A stretch of 64,000 nt of DNA from Herbaspirillum sp. ASV7 (GTDB taxonomy: Bacteria; Pseudomonadota; Gammaproteobacteria; Burkholderiales; Burkholderiaceae_D). Position numbers and translations under genes: made by a program. Location: positions 1 to 64,000 of the forward strand of contig NZ_JAELUH010000020.1 in NCBI RefSeq assembly GCF_016429215.1. Reading direction: 5' to 3'. A model generated the notes under the pieces. That model had not been told where the DNA came from. It searched no databases and saw nothing but the letters and a program-made list of their open reading frames with translations. Positions 9,709-19,088 of the stretch are shown here, in pieces; position 1 is the first letter of the stretch; each line of letters begins with the position of its first letter.

Positions 9709-9736
9709 TGACGCCATCGGCTTTTTCTTGGCGTCA
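9709..9736. repeat. Inverted repeat in the ubiA/ugpB spacer
   Basis: TGACGCCA at 9709-9716 and TGGCGTCA at 9729-9736 form an 8-bp perfect inverted repeat around a 12-base loop, in the 317-base divergent spacer. It may be a hairpin or an operator half-site pair; function unknown. Confidence 0.4.
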
Positions 9737-9839
9737 TAGCGGAATTGTTATAAGAAGCGAACAAAAATTGATTGAGACACCTGGGGTTGTGCTGCACAGC
9801 GGCATGCTTTTGCTTTGCAACGTGACACGGCTACCGCTA

Positions 9840-9857
9840 ATGTAACGCGGCTGTCAT
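9840..9857 (+). promoter_or_regulatory. Candidate Pho box (PhoB site) upstream of ugpB
   Basis: TGTAAC at 9841 and TGTCAT at 9852 are spaced exactly 11 bases, the repeat period of PhoB boxes (CTGTCAT-like repeats), and lie 47-63 bases before the ugpB start. ugp genes are PhoB-controlled in E. coli. The match is by eye and the first repeat is imperfect. Confidence 0.5.
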
Positions 9858-9903
9858 GGAGCGTTGTTAGCATCAAAACCCCTTTTTTCGTGAGGTCCCC
9901 CTG

Positions 9904-11217
9904 ATGAACATGATGAAAACACTGGTCGCGACCGGCGTATTGGCGACGATCACCTCTTCGGCCTTTGCCGCTACCGAGATCTCCTGGTGGCACTCCATGA
10001 CCGGCGCCCTGGGCGAACGCGTCAACGCCCTGGCCGACGACTTCAACAAGAGCCAGTCCGACTACAAGGTCGTGCCCGTGTACAAGGGGACCTACGATGA
10101 ATCGATGGCTGCTGCCATCGCCGCCTACCGTGCCGGCAACGCCCCGGACATCCTGCAGGTCTTCGAAGTAGGCACCGCCACCATGATCTACGCCAAGGGC
10201 GCGGTCAAGCCGGTGTACGAAGTGATGCACCAGGCCGGCGAGAAGTTCGACCAGAACGCCTACGTGCCGGCGGTGGCGGGTTACTACTCGACCCCGAAGG
10301 GCATGATGTCCTTCCCCTTCAACAGCTCCACCACCATCATGTTCTACAACAAGGACATGTTCGCCAAGGCCGGCCTGGACCCCGAGAAGCCACCCGTGAC
10401 CTGGCAGGAGTTCGTCGGCATGGCGGCCAAGATCAAGGCCAGCGGCGCCTCCTGTGCCTACACCACGACCTGGCAATCCTGGGTGCATTTGGAATCGTTT
10501 TCAACCTGGCATAACGTCGAGCTGGCGTCCAAGAACAACGGCTTCGGCGGCCTGGATGCGCGCCTGAAGATGAATAGCCCGCTGCACGTGCGCCACATCG
10601 AGAACCTGTCGAACTGGGCCAAGCAGGGCTTCTTCACCTACGCCGGCCGCAAGGACGAGGCCAATGCCAAGTTCAATGCCGGCGAGTGCGCCATCATCAC
10701 CGGCTCGTCCTCGGCCTATGCCGATATCCGCAAGAACGCCAAGTTCAAGTTCGGCGTGGCGGCATTGCCTTACTACAACGACGTGCCGGGCGCACCGCAG
10801 AACACCGTCATCGGCGGCGCTTCGCTGTGGGTGATGAATGGCAAGAAGGCCGACGAGTACAAGGGCGTGGCCAAGTTCTTCAGCTACCTGTCCAAGCCGG
10901 AAGTGGCCGCCAAGTGGCACCAGGACACCGGTTACCTGCCGGTCACCAAGGCCGCCTACGAGCTGACCAAGCAATCCGGTTTCTATGACCGCAATCCGGG
11001 TACCGACGTGGCCGTCAAGCAGATGATCGTCAAGACCACCGAGAAGTCGCGCGGTCTGCGCCTGGGCAACTATGCCCAGGTCCGTACCGTCTTCGACGAG
11101 GAACTGGAAAACGTCTGGACCGGCAAGAAGACCGCCAAGGAAGCCCTGGATTCGGCCGTCAAGCGTGGCGACGAATTGCTGGCCCGCTTCGAGAAGGCCA
11201 ACAAGGGCAACCAGTAA
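9904..11217 (+). CDS. ugpB: sn-Glycerol-3-phosphate ABC transporter, periplasmic binding protein
   Basis: A 437-residue secreted solute-binding protein with a signal peptide (MMKTLVATGVLATITSSAFA, cleaved near residue 23). The mature start ATEISWWHSMTGALGERVN, the sugar-binding core (AAYRAGNAPDILQVFEVGTA, FNSSTTIMFYNKD, GECAIITGSSSAYA) and the length of about 437 match UgpB. It feeds glycerol-3-phosphate and its diesters to the UgpAE permease. It is first in an ugpB-A-E-C operon that has a candidate Pho box upstream, consistent with phosphate-starvation control. Confidence 0.95.
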   Translation: MNMMKTLVATGVLATITSSAFAATEISWWHSMTGALGERVNALADDFNKSQSDYKVVPVYKGTYDESMAAAIAAYRAGNAPDILQVFEVGTATMIYAKGAVKPVYEVMHQAGEKFDQNAYVPAVAGYYSTPKGMMSFPFNSSTTIMFYNKDMFAKAGLDPEKPPVTWQEFVGMAAKIKASGASCAYTTTWQSWVHLESFSTWHNVELASKNNGFGGLDARLKMNSPLHVRHIENLSNWAKQGFFTYAGRKDEANAKFNAGECAIITGSSSAYADIRKNAKFKFGVAALPYYNDVPGAPQNTVIGGASLWVMNGKKADEYKGVAKFFSYLSKPEVAAKWHQDTGYLPVTKAAYELTKQSGFYDRNPGTDVAVKQMIVKTTEKSRGLRLGNYAQVRTVFDEELENVWTGKKTAKEALDSAVKRGDELLARFEKANKGNQ

Positions 11218-11379
11218 GACCGGTTGTCTGATCGCAGCCGCGCGCCAACCGGAGCGCGGCTGATGGATCCGGCGGTTGCGTGCGTCAGCGGCGCGTGCAA
11301 CCGCCGGATGCCGTTTTCGGTATCCCCTGAAATCTGTTCAACCCTCTTTGACGCCAGGCCACCCCTGGCAGGAACGAAC

Positions 11380-12264
11380 GTGGAAAAACGCGCGCGATTC
11401 ACCTCGAAGTGGTTGCCGTATCTGCTGGTCGCACCGCAGATCATCATCACTTTGCTGTTCTTTTTCTGGCCGGCCATCCAGGCCCTGTACCAGTCCATGC
11501 TGTTGCAGGATGCCTTCGGCGGCTATTCCGAATTCGTCTGGCTCGACAACTTCAAGGCCCTCTTCGGTGACCCGACCTACCTGGAGTCGTTCCGCACTAC
11601 GGCCCTGTTCTCGGCGCTGGTGGCCTTCTTCGGGCTGGCGGTCTCGCTCCTGCTGGCGGTCTTCGCTGACCGCGTGCGCCGTGGCGCCTCGCTCTACAAG
11701 ACCTTCCTGATCTGGCCCTATGCGGTCTCGCCGGTGGTGGTGGGGGTGCTGTGGATGTTCTTGCTCAGCCCCTCGCTGGGCATCCTCTCGCACGTGCTGA
11801 CCTGGCTGGGCTTGCCCTGGGACTACATGGTCAATGGCACCCACGCCATGATCCTCATCGTCGTGGCGGCCATCTGGAAGCAGATCAGCTATAACTTCCT
11901 GTTCTTCCTGGCGGGCCTGCAATCGATCCCCAAGTCGCTCATCGAAGCGGCTGCCATCGATGGCGCCGGTCCGGTCAAGCGCTTCTTCACCATCGTCTTC
12001 CCGCTGATCTCGCCGACCACCTTCTTCCTGTTCGTGGTCAATGTGGTCTATGCCTTCTTCGATACCTTCGTCATCGTCGATGCCACCACCCACGGTGGCC
12101 CCGGCAAGGACACCGAGATCCTGGTCTACAAGGTCTTCTCGGACGGCTTCAAGGGCGGCGACCTGGGCAGTTCGGCGGCGCAATCGGTGGTGCTGATGGT
12201 GGTGGTGATCCTGCTCACCGTGGTGCAGTTCAAGTACGTTGAAAAGAAGGTGCAATACGCATGA
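11380..12264 (+). CDS. ugpA: sn-Glycerol-3-phosphate ABC transporter permease UgpA
   Basis: A 294-residue inner-membrane permease with six predicted helices and the ABC EAA loop (IPKSLIEAAAIDGAGPVKRFF). I choose the GTG at 11380 (reading VEKRARFTSKWLPYLLVAPQ), preceded by AGGAACGAAC, because the family begins there; the 52-codon upstream extension in the same frame is not family-like. The gap to ugpB is then 162 bases, rather long, and shows no clear terminator. It partners with UgpE to form the channel. Confidence 0.93.
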   Translation: MEKRARFTSKWLPYLLVAPQIIITLLFFFWPAIQALYQSMLLQDAFGGYSEFVWLDNFKALFGDPTYLESFRTTALFSALVAFFGLAVSLLLAVFADRVRRGASLYKTFLIWPYAVSPVVVGVLWMFLLSPSLGILSHVLTWLGLPWDYMVNGTHAMILIVVAAIWKQISYNFLFFLAGLQSIPKSLIEAAAIDGAGPVKRFFTIVFPLISPTTFFLFVVNVVYAFFDTFVIVDATTHGGPGKDTEILVYKVFSDGFKGGDLGSSAAQSVVLMVVVILLTVVQFKYVEKKVQYA

Positions 12265-12298
12265 AGACCATGATGATCCTCTCGCGCAAGGTGGCCCC

Positions 12299-13150
12299 AT
12301 GATCGAGCGCCGTCCTATCCTTGATTTCCTGAGTCACGTGGTGCTGGTGCTGGGCGTGCTCACCGTGGTGTTCCCGCTCTATGTCGCCTTCGTGGCCAGT
12401 ACCCAGACCGCCGAGCAATCGGCCTTGTCGCCGCTGTCGCTGGTGCCGGGCGGCGAGTTCGTCAACAACTACAGCGCCGTGCTCTTCAAGGGCGCGGCCG
12501 GCCAGGTGAGCGCGCCGCCTGTGCTGCACATGCTGTGGGTGAGCCTGGCGACTGCGCTGATCATTGCCATCGGCAAGATCTCCATTTCCATGCTGTCGGC
12601 CTTTGCCATCGTGTATTTCCGCTTCCCGGGCCGGGGCTTGTTCTTCTGGATGATCTTCGTGACCCTGATGCTGCCGGTGGAAGTGCGCATCACGCCGACC
12701 TACCAGGTGGTGTCCGACCTGGGCATGCTCAACAGCTATGCCGGCCTGAGCATCCCGCTGATCGCCTCGGCCACGGCCACTTTCCTGTTCCGCCAGTTCT
12801 TCCTGACGGTGCCGGACGAACTGGCCGAAGCGGCGCGCATCGATGGCGCCGGCCCCTTGCGCTTCCTCAAGGACGTGCTCTGGCCGCTGTCGCGTACGAA
12901 CGTGATTGCGCTGTTCGTGATCATGTTCATCTATGGCTGGAACCAGTACCTGTGGCCGCTGATGATCGCCACCGAGCCGGGTATGTACCCGATCGGCATC
13001 GGCATCAAGACCCTGATCTCCGGCGGCGATTCGGCCGTGGAATGGAACCTCGTCATGGCGACCATGATCCTGGCCATGTTGCCACCGGGCCTGGTGGTGG
13101 TGGTGATGCAGAAATGGTTCGTCAAGGGCCTGGTCGATTCCGAGAAATAA
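12299..13150 (+). CDS. ugpE: sn-Glycerol-3-phosphate ABC transporter permease UgpE
   Basis: A 283-residue inner-membrane permease, close to the usual UgpE length of about 281. It starts MIERRPILDFLSHVVLVLG at the ATG 12299, 34 bases after ugpA; a 20-codon longer reading would overlap ugpA and is less likely. The EAA loop is DELAEAARIDGAGPLRFL. It is the second half of the UgpAE channel. Confidence 0.94.
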   Translation: MIERRPILDFLSHVVLVLGVLTVVFPLYVAFVASTQTAEQSALSPLSLVPGGEFVNNYSAVLFKGAAGQVSAPPVLHMLWVSLATALIIAIGKISISMLSAFAIVYFRFPGRGLFFWMIFVTLMLPVEVRITPTYQVVSDLGMLNSYAGLSIPLIASATATFLFRQFFLTVPDELAEAARIDGAGPLRFLKDVLWPLSRTNVIALFVIMFIYGWNQYLWPLMIATEPGMYPIGIGIKTLISGGDSAVEWNLVMATMILAMLPPGLVVVVMQKWFVKGLVDSEK

Positions 13151-13175
13151 TTTAGATCTTTCAGATCAATCCCAT

Positions 13176-13195
13176 ACAAGACAAGACAAGACAAG
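13176..13195 (+). repeat. Four tandem copies of ACAAG before ugpC
   Basis: ACAAG is repeated four times without interruption at 13176-13195, followed by CAGACAGAC and the ugpC ATG. It fills the place where a ribosome site is expected, and no good Shine-Dalgarno sequence is visible. Slippage in this tract could alter spacing or translation of ugpC. Confidence 0.8.
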
Positions 13196-13204
13196 CAGAC
13201 AGAC

Positions 13205-14299
<1,095 letters not shown>

Positions 14300-14325
14300 C
14301 ACCAGTCGTTCGTGATCGCCAGGAA

Positions 14326-14358
14326 CCGAGGTCTTGCATGGCAAGGCCTCGGTTTTTT
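14326..14358 (+). terminator. Rho-independent terminator of the ugp operon
   Basis: CCGAGGTCTTGC at 14326-14337 pairs with GCAAGGCCTCGG at 14341-14352 (one wobble) over a 3-base loop, followed by six T. Confidence 0.9.
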
Positions 14359-14453
14359 GCTTCTGACGCTGACCTCACAGGCCTGGGCGCATTGTTGCCT
14401 ACTGTGCAGGCTTGTCCTATCATGAACCGGACTCAATTGCGGGAGAGAAAGAC

Positions 14454-14744
14454 ATGAAACCCTCCGAAGCCCTGGCCTCGAATCGTGCGGCGATCCGTCA
14501 CGTGGTCGAGTCTCACCGCGCCCGCAATGCGAGGGTGTTCGGTTCTGTCTTGCGTGGGCAGGACGCTGAGGGCAGCGATCTCGATATCCTCATCGATCCG
14601 ACACCGGAAACGTCTCTCATGGATGTGGCGGCAATCCAGGTCGAATTGCAACGCCTGCTGGGTGTGTCGGTGGATGTGCTCACGCCCAGGGCCTTGCCCG
14701 AGGCTTTGCGTCGCCAGATCCTCTCGGAAGCGATACCGGTATGA
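14454..14744 (+). CDS. MNT-domain nucleotidyltransferase (MntA-type antitoxin)
   Basis: A 96-residue minimal nucleotidyltransferase. The motif GSVLRGQDAEGSDLDILID has the diagnostic GS-x(n)-DxD catalytic pattern, and a later VSVDVLTP supplies the usual third-acid strand. MntA-type proteins neutralise HEPN toxins by adding AMP to them. I start at ATG 14454 (GGGAGA upstream). The stop overlaps the start of a HEPN open frame (ATGA), the normal arrangement of an antitoxin-toxin pair. That partner is broken here, leaving this antitoxin without a working local toxin. Confidence 0.85.
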   Translation: MKPSEALASNRAAIRHVVESHRARNARVFGSVLRGQDAEGSDLDILIDPTPETSLMDVAAIQVELQRLLGVSVDVLTPRALPEALRRQILSEAIPV

Positions 14745-14888
14745 ACAAGGCCGGGCGTGTTCCGGACTATCTCGTTCACATACGGCTACTACAAGGTCGA
14801 CCTTGAAGTGGTCTGGAAGACGTTGCAACGCGATCTGCCCATCTTGTACACGCAGATCGCCGCGCTGATCGCCAGTCTCAGTTCGTGA
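14741..14888 (+). pseudogene. HEPN (DUF86/HepT-like) toxin remnant with internal deletion
   Basis: The ATG overlaps the MNT stop. The first frame reads MNKAGRVPDYLVHI, typical of a DUF86 N-terminus, then hits TGA at 14804-14806. The neighbouring frame, from about 14782 to the TGA at 14886-14888, reads YYKVDLEVVWKTLQRDLP followed by a C-terminal helix, typical of the DUF86 C-terminus. About 65-75 central residues, including the catalytic RxxxxH motif, are missing relative to the family's usual length of about 110-120. The gene is therefore inactivated by deletion plus frameshift. The remnant overlaps the 3' end of the opposite oxyR gene by 11 bases. Confidence 0.8.
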
Positions 14889-15825
14889 CGGTCGCTTCTT
14901 CAGTCAACATCTCCACCCCATTGAGCTTGCACGCCATCACCGCCTTGTGCACGGCATCGATGGCGGCCTGGCGGGTGAAGCTCTTGCGCCAGGCGATCAC
15001 CACGCGGCGCGATGGCGCCGGGGCGACGAAGGGCACGTAGCGCACCATGCCGTCACGGGTGTCGGCGTCGGGGATGGAGGCGCGCGGCAGGACGGTCACG
15101 CCGATGCCGGAGGAGACCATGTGACGGATCGTCTCCAGCGAGGAGCCCTCGAAGGTGCGGGCAATGCCATCGCCATTGGTGGAAAAGCGCGACATCTCCG
15201 GACAGACTTCCAGCACCTGATCGCGGAAGCAGTGGCCATTGCCCAGCAGGAGCATGGTCTCGCTCTTCAGCTCACGCGCATCGATTTCCTTGCGGTCGGC
15301 CCATTTGTGATGGCGCGGCAGGGCCACCATGAATTGCTCGTCGTACAGCGGCAGGACGTTCAAGCCATGTTCGGGGAAGGGCAGGGCCATGATGGCCGCA
15401 TCCAGCTCGCCCTGGCGCAGCAGTTCGATCAGGCGGGTGGTGAAATTCTCCTGCAGGATCAGCGGCATCTGCGGCACCCGCTCTATCATGGTCTTGACCA
15501 GCGAGGGCAGCAGGTAGGGGCCGATGGTGTAGATGATGCCCAGGCGCAAGGGGCCCGAGAGCGGGTCCTTGTTCTGGTTGGCGATCTCCTTGATGGCGGC
15601 GGTCTGCTCCAGCACGCGCTCGGCCTGGGCCACGATCTGCGCGCCCAGCGGCGTGACCGACACCTCGGTGCCGCCGCGCTCGAAGATGACCACGCCCAGC
15701 TCGTCTTCCAGCTTCTTGATGGCCACCGACAGCGTGGGCTGTGCGACGAAACAGGCTTCTGCTGCATGGCCGAAGTGTTTTTCCCGCGCGACGGCCACTA
15801 TGTATTTGAGTTCTGTAAGTGTCAT
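14878..15825 (-). CDS. oxyR: Hydrogen peroxide sensor OxyR (LysR family)
   Basis: A 315-residue LysR-type activator. The N-terminal winged helix (MTLTELKYIVAVAREKHFGHAAEA) is followed by a substrate-binding-like domain. The OxyR redox pair is visible in GHCFRDQVLEVC, matching Cys199 and Cys208 of E. coli, which form a disulphide on exposure to peroxide. I start at MTLTELKY because this is the family start; 23 extra in-frame codons upstream are not. No katG or ahpC is adjacent. Its 3' end overlaps the HEPN remnant. Confidence 0.95.
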   Translation of the reverse strand: MTLTELKYIVAVAREKHFGHAAEACFVAQPTLSVAIKKLEDELGVVIFERGGTEVSVTPLGAQIVAQAERVLEQTAAIKEIANQNKDPLSGPLRLGIIYTIGPYLLPSLVKTMIERVPQMPLILQENFTTRLIELLRQGELDAAIMALPFPEHGLNVLPLYDEQFMVALPRHHKWADRKEIDARELKSETMLLLGNGHCFRDQVLEVCPEMSRFSTNGDGIARTFEGSSLETIRHMVSSGIGVTVLPRASIPDADTRDGMVRYVPFVAPAPSRRVVIAWRKSFTRQAAIDAVHKAVMACKLNGVEMLTEEATVTN

Positions 15826-16060
15826 GCTGTATATGCCCAATCCATTTCCGGGACTATAGCCTATTTTCGCCAGGCTGGTTCTGCCCGGGCTCAAGGCGGC
15901 TCCGGCCCGTTTGGCGCAGGATGGAACGGGGTTTTTCGTGCGGCCCCGACAGTGTTATTGTCCTGTCACGTCTTGGTCACAATGGGCAGGTATGTTGTCA
16001 CGCACTTTTCCGGCGAAGCGCTGTGTACGTTCGCCACTTTATCTTGTAGAAGAGGAAATG

Positions 16061-16972
16061 ATGGATAAGGAAGAACTGATCAAGCGTGTCCACCGCGAAC
16101 TGGCCGACAGCTACGACGAGGAGATGGAGCTGGAACTGGAAGACCGTACCGTCGATCCGGTCACCGGTGAAATCTCCAGCGCCCATGGCGACGAGGAAAA
16201 GGAATACCGCCGCCTGTATTTCCGCGAGCTGTTCCGCCTCCAGGGCGAGCTGGTCAAGCTGCAGGACTGGGTGGTCAAGACCGGCCACAAGGTGGTGATC
16301 GTCTTCGAGGGACGCGACGCGGCCGGCAAGGGGGGCGTCATCAAGCGCATCACCCAGCGCCTCAATCCGCGCGTGGCCCGGGTGGCGGCACTGCCGGCGC
16401 CCAATGACCGCGAACGCACGCAATGGTATTTTCAGCGCTATGTGTCGCACCTGCCGGCGGCCGGCGAGATGGTGCTGTTCGACCGCAGCTGGTACAACCG
16501 CGCCGGCGTGGAGCGCGTCATGGGCTTCTGCACCGACGAGCAGTACGAGGAATTCTTCCGCTCCGTACCCGAGTTCGAACGCATGTTGACGCGCGCCGGC
16601 ATCCAGGTCATCAAGTACTGGTTCTCCATCACCGATGAAGAGCAGCACCTGCGCTTCCTCTCGCGCATCCACGATCCGCTCAAGCAGTGGAAGCTCAGCC
16701 CCATGGACCTGGAGTCGCGCCGCCGCTGGGAGGAATACACCAAGGCCAAGGAAGTGATGCTGGAACGCACCCACATCCCCGAGGCGCCGTGGTGGGTGGT
16801 GCAGGCGGTGGACAAGAAGAAGGCGCGCCTGAACTGCATCCAGCACCTGCTGCAGCAGATGCCCTATGCCGAAGTGCCGCATCCGCCGGTGATCCTGCCC
16901 GAGCGCGAACGTCACGAGGACTACGAGCGCCATCCGGTACCGGATACCATGATCGTGCCCGAGTACTATTGA
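16061..16972 (+). CDS. ppk2: Polyphosphate kinase 2 (PPK2)
   Basis: A protein of about 303 residues that uses polyphosphate to phosphorylate nucleoside diphosphates, or the reverse. It has Walker A FEGRDAAGKGGVIKRI, lid region LPAPNDRERTQWYFQRY, Walker B VLFDRSWYNRAGVERV and the C-terminal NCIQHLL segment. This fits a one-domain PPK2. AGAGGAA precedes two adjacent ATG codons (16058 and 16061); the second gives better spacing. The N-terminal acidic helix (EELIKRVHRELADSYDEEME) is typical of the betaproteobacterial form. The 235-base spacer to oxyR shows no clear motif. Confidence 0.94.
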   Translation: MDKEELIKRVHRELADSYDEEMELELEDRTVDPVTGEISSAHGDEEKEYRRLYFRELFRLQGELVKLQDWVVKTGHKVVIVFEGRDAAGKGGVIKRITQRLNPRVARVAALPAPNDRERTQWYFQRYVSHLPAAGEMVLFDRSWYNRAGVERVMGFCTDEQYEEFFRSVPEFERMLTRAGIQVIKYWFSITDEEQHLRFLSRIHDPLKQWKLSPMDLESRRRWEEYTKAKEVMLERTHIPEAPWWVVQAVDKKKARLNCIQHLLQQMPYAEVPHPPVILPERERHEDYERHPVPDTMIVPEYY

Positions 16973-17012
16973 TCGGGACGTCCTGCCGGAGTTTGCCCGA
17001 GGCGGATGGAAA

Positions 17013-17039
17013 AATGGCCGGAGCGGAACTCCGGCCATT
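17013..17039 (-). terminator. Terminator between ppk2 and the unknown gene
   Basis: AATGGCCGGAG (17013-17023) and CTCCGGCCATT (17029-17039) form an 11-bp stem with a 5-base loop. The T-run lies on the minus-strand side, so it best terminates the leftward gene 17071-17613, although it can also stop ppk2. Confidence 0.8.
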
Positions 17040-17070
17040 GTCATTGTTGCGCCCGCTATGGGCAGCAGGC

Positions 17071-17613
17071 TCAGTCGAAGTACTTGGTGATGACTTCGCC
17101 GAAGGCCTGTTCGGCCGACAGGCCGTTGAGCATCAGCTTGCTGATCTCGTCGGAGTGCTGGTTGATTTCCTCGGGCAGCATGTGGCGATTGGCCTTGAAG
17201 TAGGCGTACTTCTCGCTGTCGACGGCTTCGCGGGCGCGCGCGGCTGCCGTGGTCGGACGGGCGCTGCCGCTGGCGCTGCGGGCCGAGGCCGCACGGGCTG
17301 CGCGCGGAGTGCTGCGGGTGCCGCTGCCACCGGTGGCGACGATGCGCTTGATCTGGTCGAGCGTGAAGATCGGCGTCACGTTGCCGGGACCGAACTCGGT
17401 TTCCTCGGCGCGGTGCAGGTGATGGTTGCCGTCGAAGGCCATCTTCTTGTCGAAGCTGTTGATGACTTCGTAATGCGGCTTCTGCACCGAACCGAACATG
17501 CTGAAATGGACGCGGTCGCCGTAGGAAGTCATCTGGGTGATGACGCCGTTGAGGAACTCGGCCTTGATCGCTTCGACGTTGCCATGCCAGCGTTTGGTTT
17601 TGCTTGAACTCAA
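17071..17613 (-). CDS. Hypothetical protein with Ala/Arg/Ser-rich linker
   Basis: A protein of about 180 residues that I do not recognise. I choose the TTG start at 17613 (SSSKTKRWHGNVEAIK) because GGAAG lies at correct spacing; a longer reading to 17685 lacks such a site. The N-terminal half (about 1-95) looks folded: GVITQMTSYGDRVHFSMFG, HLHRAEETEFGPG and FTLDQIKRIV. A low-complexity Ala/Ser/Arg/Thr stretch (about 100-135) links to a short helical C-terminus (HMLPEEINQHSDEISKL, SAEQAFGEVITKYFD). No signal peptide is present. The basic linker resembles nucleic-acid or polymer-binding tails, but no function is claimed. Confidence 0.65.
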   Translation of the reverse strand: MSSSKTKRWHGNVEAIKAEFLNGVITQMTSYGDRVHFSMFGSVQKPHYEVINSFDKKMAFDGNHHLHRAEETEFGPGNVTPIFTLDQIKRIVATGGSGTRSTPRAARAASARSASGSARPTTAAARAREAVDSEKYAYFKANRHMLPEEINQHSDEISKLMLNGLSAEQAFGEVITKYFD

Positions 17614-17930
17614 AATAAATCTTCCAATGATGCAGGCGCGGCCTCTGGTCGATGGACTCTTCATCGATGCGGCAGTGGCCGCCAAGGTCGCGCAAATTAA
17701 AAACAGGGAATAGAAGCAATATTATCCTCCTCTGTACGTCTTCCTGCATGCCTCGCGCGGAATTTTTCTGCATAAGGATGAGCTGACTCTCGGGTTTTGG
17801 CCTGTTTTGACAAGGAGTTACGGTATTTTTCCGAGAAATTGCTTGAAAAGCCGCCAGGGCGCCGCCATATGTTTTCCTCGTGGCAATATTGCGGATCTCC
17901 CGCCCCCGATCCCCCTCCAAGAGGCTGTTC
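17614..17930. other. Divergent spacer without recognisable gene
   Basis: These 317 bases separate the leftward unknown gene and the rightward phosphoesterase. The region is more AT-rich than its surroundings, as expected for two promoters. A TTGACA hexamer occurs at 17807-17812 but has no well-spaced -10 partner. I see no repeat, RNA gene or long hairpin. Confidence 0.5.
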
Positions 17931-19088
17931 ATGCGCCGTAGTTACTTTGCTGTCGTCGTTTTCCTGGGCCTGTTGGCCGCCCTGCATGCCTGGATAGGCT
18001 GGCAACTGCTTCCGGCGCTGTCCACCCATACCGGCGTCATCGTCGTGGGTGGCCTGGTGCTGCTGCTGTCGGTGCTGTTGATGCCGGTGGCCCTGATGGC
18101 GCCCTACCTGAAGCGGCGCGGCCTGTCCGAAACCTGGTCGGACCGCCTGGCCTGGGCCGGCATGCTGGCCATGGGGGCGTTTTCCTCGGCCCTGCTGCTC
18201 ACGCTGCTGCGCGCGCTGGCCCTGGCGGCGCTGCCCTGGCTGTCGCTGCCGGCCATCCAGCAACACGAGATGGTGACCTCGACCGCCTGGCTGGTGCTGG
18301 CCCTGACGGTGGCGGCCACCGTGATCGGCCTGCTCAATGCGCGCCGCACGGCGGCCGTGGTCGATGTCAGCGTCCCCATCAACGACCTGCCGCCCCAGCT
18401 GGAAGGTTTTACCATCGTGCAGATCAGCGACATCCACGTCGGCCCCACCATCAAGGCACCGTATCTCCAAGCCATCGTGGACAAGGTCAACGCCCTGCAG
18501 CCGGATGTGGTGGCCATCACCGGCGACCTGGTCGATGGCAGCGTGCGTCAGCTGGCCGCGCATACCGCGCCGCTGGCGCAATTGCGCGCGCGTCATGGCG
18601 CCTATTTCGTCACCGGCAACCACGAGTACTACTCCAACGCGCATGAGTGGATAGACGAGGTCCGTCGCCTGGGCCTGACCGTGCTGATGAACGAGCACGT
18701 GGTGCTGCGCCACGAGGGTGCCGGCCTGGTGCTGGCCGGGGTCACCGACTACACCGCCCACCAGTTCGATCCGGCCCATCGCAGCGATCCGCACGCGGCC
18801 ATCGCCAACGCCCCCGCCGAGGGGCCGCGCATTTTGCTGGCGCACCAGCCGCGCACGGCCACGCTCGCCGCCCAGGCTGGCTTCGACCTGCAACTGTCGG
18901 GGCATACCCATGGCGGCCAGTTCTTCCCCTGGAATTTCTTCGTGCCGCTGCAACAGCCCTATGTGGCCGGGCTGAAGCGCCTGGAAAGCCTGTGGGTCTA
19001 CGTCAGTCGCGGCACCGGCTACTGGGGCCCGCCCAAGCGCCTGCTGGCCCCCTCCGAAATCACCCGCCTGCGCCTGACGGCGCGCTAG
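17931..19088 (+). CDS. Membrane-anchored metallophosphoesterase (YkuE/YaeI-like)
   Basis: A 385-residue protein with about four N-terminal membrane helices (residues 5-165) followed by a calcineurin-like phosphoesterase domain. All metal-binding blocks are present: QISDIHVG, ITGDLVDG, TGNHEYY, LLAHQPR and SGHTHGGQFFP. Relatives act on lipid-linked phosphoesters such as UDP-diacylglucosamine, or are uncharacterised, so the substrate is open. The start is ATG 17931 after AAGAGG. Its TAG stop shares the palindrome CTAG with the stop of the convergent regulator gene, so the two genes overlap by 4 bases. Confidence 0.88.
   Translation: MRRSYFAVVVFLGLLAALHAWIGWQLLPALSTHTGVIVVGGLVLLLSVLLMPVALMAPYLKRRGLSETWSDRLAWAGMLAMGAFSSALLLTLLRALALAALPWLSLPAIQQHEMVTSTAWLVLALTVAATVIGLLNARRTAAVVDVSVPINDLPPQLEGFTIVQISDIHVGPTIKAPYLQAIVDKVNALQPDVVAITGDLVDGSVRQLAAHTAPLAQLRARHGAYFVTGNHEYYSNAHEWIDEVRRLGLTVLMNEHVVLRHEGAGLVLAGVTDYTAHQFDPAHRSDPHAAIANAPAEGPRILLAHQPRTATLAAQAGFDLQLSGHTHGGQFFPWNFFVPLQQPYVAGLKRLESLWVYVSRGTGYWGPPKRLLAPSEITRLRLTAR

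Noticed and set aside
17807-17829. Sigma-70 promoter from TTGACA before the phosphoesterase
   Set aside because: No -10 hexamer at acceptable spacing.
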